This document shows, in pieces, positions 36,498-43,674 of a stretch of 64,000 nucleotides of DNA (the stretch's first letter is position 1; each line of letters starts with the position of its first letter). The notes beneath the pieces were generated by a model. The model was not told the origin of the DNA and made no database searches. It saw only the letters and a list, made by a program, of their open reading frames with translations. Source of the DNA: Clostridia bacterium (GTDB lineage Bacteria; Bacillota; Clostridia; Oscillospirales; CAG-272); the NCBI GenBank assembly GCA_017482055.1, contig JAFUOH010000001.1:62001-126000 (forward strand). Reading direction: 5' to 3'. Made by a program: the position numbers and the translations under genes.

Positions 36498-37280
36498 ATG
36501 GTACAGAAAAACAGTCCTATGATCGAAAAACTCCGCCGAGATGAGCTTGTCGTTTCGGTGAAGTTAAACGTTTCCGACGCAGTGATCGCCGAGCTTGCGG
36601 CTTACGCGGGCTTTGACGCTGTTTGGCTGGATATGGAGCATTGCCCCTCGGATTATCAAGAAATAAAAAACGCATTTTACGCCGCAAAGGCGCGCGGTGC
36701 GGAGACTATCGTACGCACACCCCGCGGCGCATACTCCAACCTTACCCGTCCACTTGAAATGGATGCGGCGGCTATCATGGTACCTCATGTAATGAGTAAG
36801 CAGGATGCCGAGCAGGTGGCGCATTACACCAAGTTCCATCCTATCGGGCGCCGTCCTATTGACGGAGGCAACGGTGACGGTATGTATTGCCTTATGGGCA
36901 CCGAGGATTATATCAAATACTCCAATGAACAGAAGCTCACGATTATCCAGATCGAGGATATCGAAGCCTATGAGCAGATCGAGGAGATCGCGGCAGTTCC
37001 CGGGATCGACATGCTGTTTTTCGGTCCTGCGGACTTCTCGCATTCCATCGGCGAGCCGGTAAATATCGGCAACGACAGAACTATGGAAGCAAAGCGCCGC
37101 GTTGCCGAGGTGGCAAGACGGCACGGTAAGCTGGCGGGCACCGTCGGCGGTGTCGGCAACATGCGCGAGCTTTATGACATGGGTTACCGTCTAATCAATC
37201 TCGGTGCGGATGTAGTCGCGCTTGGCGCATATTTTACCGACATCATGAAGAATGTCAACGAGTGGAAGAAGGAAATGTAA
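36498..37280 (+). CDS. HpcH/HpaI family aldolase
   Basis: 260-residue class II pyruvate aldolase of the HpcH/HpaI family, which cleaves 2-keto-3-deoxy sugar acids such as 2-keto-3-deoxy-L-rhamnonate or deoxyglucarate to pyruvate and an aldehyde. Landmarks are AVWLDMEHCPSDYQE, the TIVRTPRG arginine, AAAIMVPHV, TIIQIEDIEAYEQIEE with the metal-binding Glu, and MLFFGPADFS with the metal-binding Asp. The ATG follows AAAGGAATATAAAAT. It is 32 bases after the chimeric gene, whose parents were probably dehydrogenases of the same pathway. Exact substrate uncertain. Confidence 0.88.
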   Translation: MVQKNSPMIEKLRRDELVVSVKLNVSDAVIAELAAYAGFDAVWLDMEHCPSDYQEIKNAFYAAKARGAETIVRTPRGAYSNLTRPLEMDAAAIMVPHVMSKQDAEQVAHYTKFHPIGRRPIDGGNGDGMYCLMGTEDYIKYSNEQKLTIIQIEDIEAYEQIEEIAAVPGIDMLFFGPADFSHSIGEPVNIGNDRTMEAKRRVAEVARRHGKLAGTVGGVGNMRELYDMGYRLINLGADVVALGAYFTDIMKNVNEWKKEM

Positions 37281-37342
37281 TATAATTACATAAAATGGGG
37301 CTGTCGCATATAGCGTATGTTCTGCAAAAACACTCAGAAATC

Positions 37343-37369
37343 GTAGGGGCGACCGATGGTCGCCCCTAC
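37343..37369. repeat. GC-rich palindromic intergenic element (MITE-like)
   Basis: GTAGGGGCGACC (37343-37354), loop GAT, GGTCGCCCCTAC (37358-37369): a perfect 12-bp palindrome between the convergent aldolase and mannitol-phosphate dehydrogenase genes. Elements with this core recur between genes in several gut Clostridia from general experience; only one copy is in this window. It could double as a terminator, but T runs are short. Confidence 0.6.
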
Positions 37370-37434
37370 AAGTTTATTGTGAGTTTTTATACGGCATATA
37401 CACCAAATGCAACAGCACCGGTTTTTATACTGTT

Positions 37435-38595
37435 TTACATCATACTCTCGCGAATCCCCGCGATCTTTTTAAGCATTGCTGAATCCTCGGGAAGCCCCGA
37501 AACCGATGCGAGTGCTTTTACAACTCCGTCGGAGTCGATCATTGAATGGAGCTTGGCGGAAAATTCGTCCGCGTCTGCGGGGAACAGTGTTGCCGCAGCA
37601 GCAATGCTGAGGATTGCGTCATTTGGGAGCCCGTGCTTCTCACAGAGAAGTGCCGCACCGATAAGACGGTCGCCTTTAGCGAGCTTGCGAAGCACGTCAC
37701 GACCCACGCGGGTCACGGTGTCATGGAGATGAGGGTTGGCGAAGCGATATAGCAGATCCTCCGTTGCTGCTTCAATGTCCGCATATGGAACACCGTGCTC
37801 CTTTGAGAGCGCCGCCGACGATTGGAGCATTGCTGCTTTTACCTTCTCGTAAATTTCGGGCACTGCGATAGCCTCGGCGATCTCCTTTTTACCGGCTAAG
37901 ATGCCGTAGTAAGCAGCTGCGGCGTGCCCCATGTTGTGAAGAAACAGCTTCTTTTGGATGTAGTATTCAAATGGCGTAAAGGGTACCATGTTGATTATAT
38001 AGGGGATTTCGCCCTTGAAGCCGTTTCTGTCAACGGGAAGCTCGCAGTAAGGTTCTACCCATACCTTTAAAATATTGCCCTCCTGCATTTCCTCGGACAT
38101 GATCGGCACCATTCTGCCGATGGACGCTTCCACAAGTCCGATGCGTTCGTCAAACAACTTGATTTCATCCTCGGTCAGCTTTTCCTTGATAAGCGACGCC
38201 AGATATTTATCCGCGTCAATGAGGTTTTCACAGATGATGATGTTGAGCGGAGCGTCGGTCGCCTTGAAGCGGCGGCGCACACCCTCGGCGATATTGCCTG
38301 CGATGCGGGGGAGGATGTTTACGCCGACGGCTGTCGCCATTACATCTGCGGATGCGATCTCGTCGGCGACCGCGTCAAGACTCATGCCGTCAACACCGCG
38401 GATGTTCGTGATGATCTCCTCATACTGCTTTTCCTCGGACACTATCTTTACAGGATAGAATTTATCGGTGTTCAGCTTGTCGATCACCGCTTTGTTTACG
38501 TCAATGAGCGCGGTCTCGTAACCGGATTTTGAGAAGAGCTGGGTTATAAAGCCTCTTCCGATATTGCCCGCGCCGTACATTACTGCTTTTTTCAT
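37435..38595 (-). CDS. mtlD: mannitol-1-phosphate 5-dehydrogenase
   Basis: Interconverts mannitol-1-phosphate and fructose-6-phosphate with NAD. The N-terminal dinucleotide-binding motif is MYGAGNIGRGFITQLFSKSG, with the conserved AxGVNILPRIA segment and the C-terminal dehydrogenase domain from about residue 200 (LFLHNMGHAAAAYYGIL, with the conserved N-x2-H). Length 386 matches MtlD (about 382). The ATG follows GAAAGGAACAATACC. No mtlA/mtlF PTS genes are near, so it may serve mannitol synthesis or a related hexitol phosphate. Confidence 0.88.
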   Translation of the reverse strand: MKKAVMYGAGNIGRGFITQLFSKSGYETALIDVNKAVIDKLNTDKFYPVKIVSEEKQYEEIITNIRGVDGMSLDAVADEIASADVMATAVGVNILPRIAGNIAEGVRRRFKATDAPLNIIICENLIDADKYLASLIKEKLTEDEIKLFDERIGLVEASIGRMVPIMSEEMQEGNILKVWVEPYCELPVDRNGFKGEIPYIINMVPFTPFEYYIQKKLFLHNMGHAAAAYYGILAGKKEIAEAIAVPEIYEKVKAAMLQSSAALSKEHGVPYADIEAATEDLLYRFANPHLHDTVTRVGRDVLRKLAKGDRLIGAALLCEKHGLPNDAILSIAAAATLFPADADEFSAKLHSMIDSDGVVKALASVSGLPEDSAMLKKIAGIRESMM

Positions 38596-38639
38596 GGTAT
38601 TGTTCCTTTCGCATCATACTGCATTATATTTATGTATTT

Positions 38640-38668
38640 ATTATAGCTCCAAAACTTATATTTTTCAA
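38640..38668 (-). promoter_or_regulatory. promoter of mtlD
   Basis: On the minus strand TTGAAA (38668-38663), 17-base spacer, TATAAT (38645-38640), 45 bases before the ATG. Confidence 0.75.
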
Positions 38669-38738
38669 GCCATGAAATGAAAATTTATACCCGCCGCCGC
38701 TCTATTTATAGTAGGGCGATATATTTTTGCATTTTCAC

Positions 38739-38767
38739 TTGATTTTACAGCGAAAATATGATATACT
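38739..38767 (+). promoter_or_regulatory. promoter of the ABC exporter operon
   Basis: TTGATT (38739-38744), 17-base spacer, TATACT (38762-38767), 58 bases before the gene. Confidence 0.72.
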
Positions 38768-38824
38768 GATAAGACATGCTAAAATATACTGAAAACAAAC
38801 TTAAAGCTTTAACACGAAGGGAGT

Positions 38825-40615
38825 GTGGACAGCTTGATATTCGGAAAGCATATAAATCGCTATTATTTTAAATACGCGCCGTCGCTGATACTCGGTATAA
38901 TCGCTTTGATAGCGGTTGATTATTTCCAACTCATCATCCCGGAGCTATACAGAATGGTCGTCAATGGCGTCAACAACGGAGAGGTTAGCCTTGACGGTGT
39001 TGTGACCGTATTTGACATGGATTTTCTGCTGGATCATATCTGCCTGCCGCTGCTCGGGATTATTTTAGCGATGGTCATAGGACGCTTTTTATGGCGTATC
39101 TGCTTCTTCGGTGCGGGTATAAAGGTGGAGACCGATCTGCGCGGCAGAATGTTTGACCGCTGCAAGGATCTGTCTCAGCAGTATTACCACAGAAACAAGG
39201 TCGGCAACATGATGTCGCTTTTCACAAACGATCTTGAGACTGTGCAGGATTGCTTTGGTTCGGGTATACTCATGCTTGCGGATGCGTTGTTCCTCGGTGT
39301 GATGGCGATCTTTAAGATGGCGCAGATGAATCTTTTTCTGACACTTTTTGCGTTGATACCCATGGCATTGCTGCTTCTTGTGGGAACCATAGTCGGAAAG
39401 TACATGATGGATAAATGGGAAACACGCCAAGCGGCATTTTCATCGCTGTCCGATTTTTCACAGGAGAGCTTTTCGGGCATTTCTGTTATAAAAGCGTTTG
39501 TCAAGGAGTTTTTTGAGCTGATGGCTTTCCGCCGTCTAAATAAGGAGAACGAGGATGCCAATGTTGCTTATACCAAGGCCTCCACGCTTTTAAACATCAG
39601 TGTTACGCTGTTCGTGGAGTCGGTGATCTGTGTTATTCTCGGCTACGGCGGATATCTTGTGTATACGGATGTATTCAATGCGGGTCAGCTTGTGGAGTTT
39701 ATCGGCTACTTTACTACCATCGTTTGGCCTATTATGGCGATCTCCGAGCTTATCGGTATGACCTCCCGCGGTAAGGCATCGCTCAAGCGTATCAGTGAAC
39801 TGCTTGACGCAAAGCCAGATGTTGTTGACCGTGAGGGTGTATCCGAAGGTGAAGCGCTTCGCGGCGATATCGAATTTAGAAATCTCACTTTCCGCTACCC
39901 CGGCGGCGATTTTGACGCGCTTTCAGGTGTATCCTTCAAAATAAATGTCGGTGAAAATGTCGGCATCATCGGCAAGACGGGCTCCGGTAAGACTACGGTG
40001 GTGGACCTGCTTCTGCGTACATATAACGTGGCTGACGGAAGTATTTATCTCGACGGCAGAGATATCAATTCCATCCCGATCGCAACGGTGAGAAAATACG
40101 CGGCATATGTGCCGCAGGATAACTTCCTGTTCAGTGATACTATCGAAAACAACATTTCCTTCGCCACCGACGGAGGAGATCATGACGGCGTTGAAAACGC
40201 CGCGAAAATGGCGGATGTTCATGAAAACATCATGGGATTTGCCGATGGCTACAATACCGTGCTGGGTGAACGCGGTGTGACCGTTTCGGGCGGTCAGAAG
40301 CAGCGTATCTCCATTGCCCGCGCACTTATGAAGGACGCGGCGATATTAGTGCTTGACGATTCCGTTTCGGCGGTAGATGTTAAGACCGAGAAGGTCATCC
40401 TTGATAACCTGCGCCGTATAAGAAGCGGTAAGACCACTATACTTGTCGCACACCGCATCACGACCATCGAGCAGATGGACAAGATCATTTTTATAGATGA
40501 CGGTCGTATTACGGATGTTGGTACGCATGCGGAGCTTTATGAGCGCTGTGAGGACTACCGTGAAATGGTCGAGCTGCAGAAGCTTGATGAGGAGAGAGGA
40601 GGCGACGCTGTATGA
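38825..40615 (+). CDS. ABC exporter half-transporter, subunit A (degenerate catalytic site)
   Basis: 596-residue fused membrane-ATPase half-transporter. Six membrane helices fill about residues 15-310. In the ATPase domain Walker A is IIGKTGSGKTT near residue 381, the Q-loop YVPQDNFLFSD and the signature VSGGQKQRISIARAL. Walker B is LVLDDSVSAVD, where Asp replaces the catalytic Glu. That substitution is typical of one subunit of heterodimeric exporters. The GTG at 38825 is only one base from its GGAG; the TTG at 38834, ten bases from it, is an equally good start. It overlaps the partner gene by four bases. Likely exports a drug, peptide or lipid. Confidence 0.9.
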   Translation: MDSLIFGKHINRYYFKYAPSLILGIIALIAVDYFQLIIPELYRMVVNGVNNGEVSLDGVVTVFDMDFLLDHICLPLLGIILAMVIGRFLWRICFFGAGIKVETDLRGRMFDRCKDLSQQYYHRNKVGNMMSLFTNDLETVQDCFGSGILMLADALFLGVMAIFKMAQMNLFLTLFALIPMALLLLVGTIVGKYMMDKWETRQAAFSSLSDFSQESFSGISVIKAFVKEFFELMAFRRLNKENEDANVAYTKASTLLNISVTLFVESVICVILGYGGYLVYTDVFNAGQLVEFIGYFTTIVWPIMAISELIGMTSRGKASLKRISELLDAKPDVVDREGVSEGEALRGDIEFRNLTFRYPGGDFDALSGVSFKINVGENVGIIGKTGSGKTTVVDLLLRTYNVADGSIYLDGRDINSIPIATVRKYAAYVPQDNFLFSDTIENNISFATDGGDHDGVENAAKMADVHENIMGFADGYNTVLGERGVTVSGGQKQRISIARALMKDAAILVLDDSVSAVDVKTEKVILDNLRRIRSGKTTILVAHRITTIEQMDKIIFIDDGRITDVGTHAELYERCEDYREMVELQKLDEERGGDAV

Positions 40616-42504
40616 TGGAATTCTACCCGCTCCTTGTTGTCGGCGGCGTTATAGGTGCGCTGTCGATCATATTCCTTGTCGCTTATTTCTCGATCAAGGA
40701 CCGCAAGGAAGCCATTGGCTTTGATCGACATATGAAGGATTCGGAGATCACAAAGCGCCTGCTTAAATACGCGAAGCCGTATTTAAAAAACTTCCTTATT
40801 GTGCTTGTCGTAATGCTGTTCTCCATTGCTTACGATATCATTTCCCCTCTGATCATCGGCAATATCGAGGAGATGATAAAGGATGATTTCGAGCTTGCAC
40901 GTCTTTGGTCGGCGGTCATCGTTTATGCGGCGATACTCATAGTGTCACTTATCTGCACCTACATCCAGGCGATAGTTTTACAGATCACAGGTCAGAAGAT
41001 CATCTCCAATATCCGTGAGGATCTGTTTACACACATCGAGAGCCTGTCCCATGCACAGCTCAACAATATTCCCGTAGGTAAGCTGGTAACGCGCGTTACA
41101 AACGATACTAATGCCATCTCCATGATGTTCACCAACATCATCGTGAATCTGGTGAAGAACAGCTTTATCATAATCGGCGTGCTTGCGGCGATGATGTGCC
41201 TCAACTATCAGCTCACGCTGATGGTGCTGTGCTTCGTTCCGTTTATCGTGCTGTTCACGGTCATCTTCCGCAAATTTTCCCGCCGTGCGTACAGACGAGT
41301 GAAGGACGGTACCACCGATATCAACACCTTCTTATCCGAGAATCTTTCCGGCATGAAGATCATACAGATCTTTAACCGTGAGACTCATAAGAAAGCGGAG
41401 TTTGATAATAAAAATACCGCGCTCGGCAAGGCAAAGCGTCAGCAGATATTCGTGTTCGGTATTTTTCGACCGTTCGTATATATGCTGTATATCTCCTCAG
41501 TGCTCTGCCTTTTGTATCTCGGCGGTCGGGGATACATCAAAAATATAAGCTTCCTCGGACAGACTATCACCAGCGGTACGCTTGTGACGTTCTATATGTA
41601 CATCTCAAAGTTCTTTAACCCCATACAAAATCTTGCCGAGCAGTTCAACTGGCTGCAGTCCGCTTATGCGTCGGCGGAGAAGATATTCACCATTTTCGAT
41701 ATCAAGCCCGATGTGGTTGATGAGCCGGACGCGATCGAGCTCGAAAATGTAGAGGGCAACATTGAGTTCCGTGACGTGTGGTTCGCTTATGTACCCGACG
41801 AATGGGTGCTTCGCGGAGTATCCTTTAAGGTGAATGCAAAGGAGACCGTGGCATTCGTAGGCTCAACAGGTTCGGGTAAGACCACCATACTTTCGCTGAT
41901 CTGCCGTAACTACGATATACAAAAGGGGCAGATACTCATCGACGGCATCGACATAAAGAAGATCAAAATATCCTCACTGCGCCGACATTTCGGTCAGATG
42001 CTCCAGGATGTGTTCCTGTTCTCGGGCACCATTCGCAGTAATATCCTGCTTCGAAGCGAGGGCATATCCGACAATGAGGTCATGGAAGCCTGCCGTTATG
42101 TCAACGCTGATAAGTTTATTAACAAGCTGACGGGCGGACTTGATGAGGAGGTTCGCGAGCGCGGCAACAACTTCTCCGCGGGTCAGAGGCAGCTCCTGTC
42201 CTTCGCCCGTACCATCATCCACAAGCCCGCGGTGATGATACTCGATGAGGCGACCGCTAACATTGATACCGAGACCGAGCTGCTCATTCAGGATTCTCTT
42301 GAAAAGATGATGAACATTGGTACGATGCTGATCGTGGCACACAGACTGTCTACCATTCAGCACGCCGATAACATTATCGTGCTCTCCCACGGAGAAATCG
42401 TGGAGCAGGGTACACATCAGGAGCTTCTTGAGCAAAAGGGCAGATATTATTCGCTGTACATGATGCAGTACAAGAAAAACGATCTCCTCGGGAAAAAATT
42501 ATAG
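40612..42504 (+). CDS. ABC exporter half-transporter, subunit B (catalytic)
   Basis: 630-residue partner of the preceding subunit. The N-terminus adds an extra hydrophobic helix (LLVVGGVIGALSIIFLVAYF) before the six-helix exporter domain. In the ATPase domain Walker A is FVGSTGSGKTT near residue 415, with the Q-loop MLQDVFLFSGT, the signature NFSAGQRQLLSFART and Walker B VMILDEATANID with an intact catalytic Glu. Intact Glu here and Asp in subunit A give the one-active-site arrangement of BmrCD/TM287-288-type heterodimers. The ATGA overlap implies translational coupling. Substrate unknown. Confidence 0.91.
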   Translation: MMEFYPLLVVGGVIGALSIIFLVAYFSIKDRKEAIGFDRHMKDSEITKRLLKYAKPYLKNFLIVLVVMLFSIAYDIISPLIIGNIEEMIKDDFELARLWSAVIVYAAILIVSLICTYIQAIVLQITGQKIISNIREDLFTHIESLSHAQLNNIPVGKLVTRVTNDTNAISMMFTNIIVNLVKNSFIIIGVLAAMMCLNYQLTLMVLCFVPFIVLFTVIFRKFSRRAYRRVKDGTTDINTFLSENLSGMKIIQIFNRETHKKAEFDNKNTALGKAKRQQIFVFGIFRPFVYMLYISSVLCLLYLGGRGYIKNISFLGQTITSGTLVTFYMYISKFFNPIQNLAEQFNWLQSAYASAEKIFTIFDIKPDVVDEPDAIELENVEGNIEFRDVWFAYVPDEWVLRGVSFKVNAKETVAFVGSTGSGKTTILSLICRNYDIQKGQILIDGIDIKKIKISSLRRHFGQMLQDVFLFSGTIRSNILLRSEGISDNEVMEACRYVNADKFINKLTGGLDEEVRERGNNFSAGQRQLLSFARTIIHKPAVMILDEATANIDTETELLIQDSLEKMMNIGTMLIVAHRLSTIQHADNIIVLSHGEIVEQGTHQELLEQKGRYYSLYMMQYKKNDLLGKKL

Positions 42505-42510
42505 ATTTTT

Positions 42511-42544
42511 ATAAACCTCCCTATTGACAAACGGGGAGGTTTAT
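42511..42544 (+). terminator. inverted repeat after the ABC operon that spans the sdpR -35 box
   Basis: ATAAACCTCC (42511-42520) and GGAGGTTTAT (42535-42544) form a perfect 10-bp stem; the loop contains the TTGACA of the next promoter. It may end ABC transcription, act as an operator, or both. Downstream T content is low (GCTATAAT), so terminator strength is doubtful. Confidence 0.55.
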
Positions 42545-42552
42545 GCTATAAT
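42524..42552 (+). promoter_or_regulatory. consensus promoter of the SdpR/SdpI-type operon
   Basis: TTGACA (42524-42529), 17-base spacer, TATAAT (42547-42552); full consensus, 41 bases before the ATG at 42593. Confidence 0.88.
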
Positions 42553-42556
42553 ATAA

Positions 42557-42579
42557 TTAACAATTAGGTTAAATGTTAA
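42557..42579 (+). promoter_or_regulatory. probable ArsR/SdpR operator
   Basis: TTAACA (42557-42562) and TGTTAA (42574-42579) form an inverted repeat with 11 bases between, just downstream of the -10 box and before the ribosome site. Its place suits autorepression by the ArsR-type product. Confidence 0.6.
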
Positions 42580-42592
42580 ACGAGGTGATGAA

Positions 42593-42868
42593 ATGGGACT
42601 GCAGAATACAATGCGTGCTCTCGCCGACCCTATAAGGCGGGAGATACTCAATCTCTTAAAGTGCGGACGAATGTCCGCAGGGGATATATGTGAGCATTTT
42701 GATGTGACGGCGGCTTCGATATCGCGGCATTTGTCGGTATTAAAGGAAGCCGATCTTATACGCGATACACGAGAGGGAAAATTTATTTTTTACGAGCTGA
42801 ACACTTCGGTTCTCGAAGAGGTCATGCTGTGGATCACAGGCTTGAAAGGAGATAATGATAATGGGTGA
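42593..42868 (+). CDS. ArsR/SdpR-type transcriptional repressor
   Basis: 91-residue winged-helix repressor: MRALADPIRREILNLLKCGR, the recognition helix region FDVTAASISRHLSVLKEADL, and the wing TREGKFIFYELN. No metal-binding ELCVCDL-type motif is present, which separates it from metal sensors and fits SdpR/YczG-type autorepressors. The ATG follows GAGGTGATGA. The stop overlaps the start of the SdpI-like gene. In Bacillus subtilis, SdpR is held at the membrane by SdpI when the toxin SdpC is present; by analogy this repressor probably controls its own operon. Confidence 0.9.
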   Translation: MGLQNTMRALADPIRREILNLLKCGRMSAGDICEHFDVTAASISRHLSVLKEADLIRDTREGKFIFYELNTSVLEEVMLWITGLKGDNDNG

Positions 42869-43514
42869 ATTTTTAAAAAATAATAAAACAAAGCTTATAA
42901 TTTCCTCGCTTTTGATATTGCTTCCCATGGCTGTGGGGCTTATTCTGTGGGATTCGCTTCCGCAACAGATGTCCACCCATTGGGGCGCCGATGGCAATGC
43001 GGACGGTTCAAGCTCAAAAGCCTTCGCGGTGTTCGGACTGCCGCTCATACTGCTGGCTTTGCATTTGCTGTGTGTGCTGACCACCTCATTTGACAAAAGG
43101 AATCTTGGGCAGAATAAAAAAGTTTTTTCTCTTGTGTTTTTTATCACGCCGGTCATTTCGTGGTTCTCCTGCGGAGTCATATACGCATCTGCGCTGGGAG
43201 CCGAGTTCAGCATAGCCTCGGCTGCATATGTTGTCATCGGCATAATGTTTGCGGTTATCGGAAACTACCTTCCAAAATGCCGCAGAAACAGTACCATCGG
43301 TATTAAGATCAAGTGGACGCTTGAAAGCGAAGCGAACTGGAATGCCACACATCGGCTTGCAGGAAAACTGTGGTTTTTTGGCGGCTTTGCCATGATATTG
43401 CTTGCGTTTTTTCCACAACTGCCTACACTCGTCGTGTTGCTTGCACTGCTCGCGCTTCTGGCATTGGTGCCGTGCGTGTATTCATACAGATACAGCAAGC
43501 GCGAAAAAAAGTGA
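42861..43514 (+). CDS. SdpI-family immunity-type membrane protein
   Basis: 217-residue membrane protein with about six hydrophobic segments. The N-terminal part matches DUF1648 (LPQQMSTHWGADGNADGSSS), and the SdpI signature WNATHRLAGKLWFFGG is near residues 155-170. SdpI of Bacillus gives immunity to the cannibalism toxin SdpC and senses it. The ATG at 42861 lies nine bases after AAGGAG; an ATG two codons earlier is too close to it. It is cotranscribed with the ArsR-type repressor. No sdpC-like toxin gene is nearby, so it is an orphan immunity pair or responds to foreign toxins. Confidence 0.88.
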   Translation: MGEFLKNNKTKLIISSLLILLPMAVGLILWDSLPQQMSTHWGADGNADGSSSKAFAVFGLPLILLALHLLCVLTTSFDKRNLGQNKKVFSLVFFITPVISWFSCGVIYASALGAEFSIASAAYVVIGIMFAVIGNYLPKCRRNSTIGIKIKWTLESEANWNATHRLAGKLWFFGGFAMILLAFFPQLPTLVVLLALLALLALVPCVYSYRYSKREKK

Positions 43515-43570
43515 TATAATTACAAACACGGACATCGTGCATGCGGTGCCCGTATTTGTAATTATAATTT
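43515..43570 (+). terminator. long hairpin after the SdpI-like gene
   Basis: ATAATTACAAACACGG (from 43516) pairs with CCGTATTTGTAATTAT (to about 43566) with a few mismatches, closing a loop around CGTGCATGCG, followed by AATTTT. Probable terminator. Confidence 0.7.
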
Positions 43571-43581
43571 TCAAAAAACTC

Positions 43582-43612
43582 TTGACTCTCCCGTTTACTG
43601 TAATGATATAAT
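43582..43612 (+). promoter_or_regulatory. MerR-type promoter with a 19-base spacer
   Basis: TTGACT (43582-43587) and TATAAT (43607-43612) are separated by 19 bases. Over-long spacers of 19-20 bases are the hallmark of promoters that MerR proteins untwist to activate. It lies 63 bases before the MerR gene start, suggesting autoactivation. Confidence 0.72.
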
Positions 43613-43674
43613 GCATATGCAAGCCGAAGCAGGCGCTGTTTCGGGGTGCAAATATACATGAAAGGATGACACAA

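Noticed and set aside
37435..38595. Fructuronate or altronate reductase instead of MtlD
   Set aside because: The 386-residue length and the N-terminal AGNIGRGFI motif fit mannitol-1-phosphate dehydrogenase better than the longer uronate reductases.
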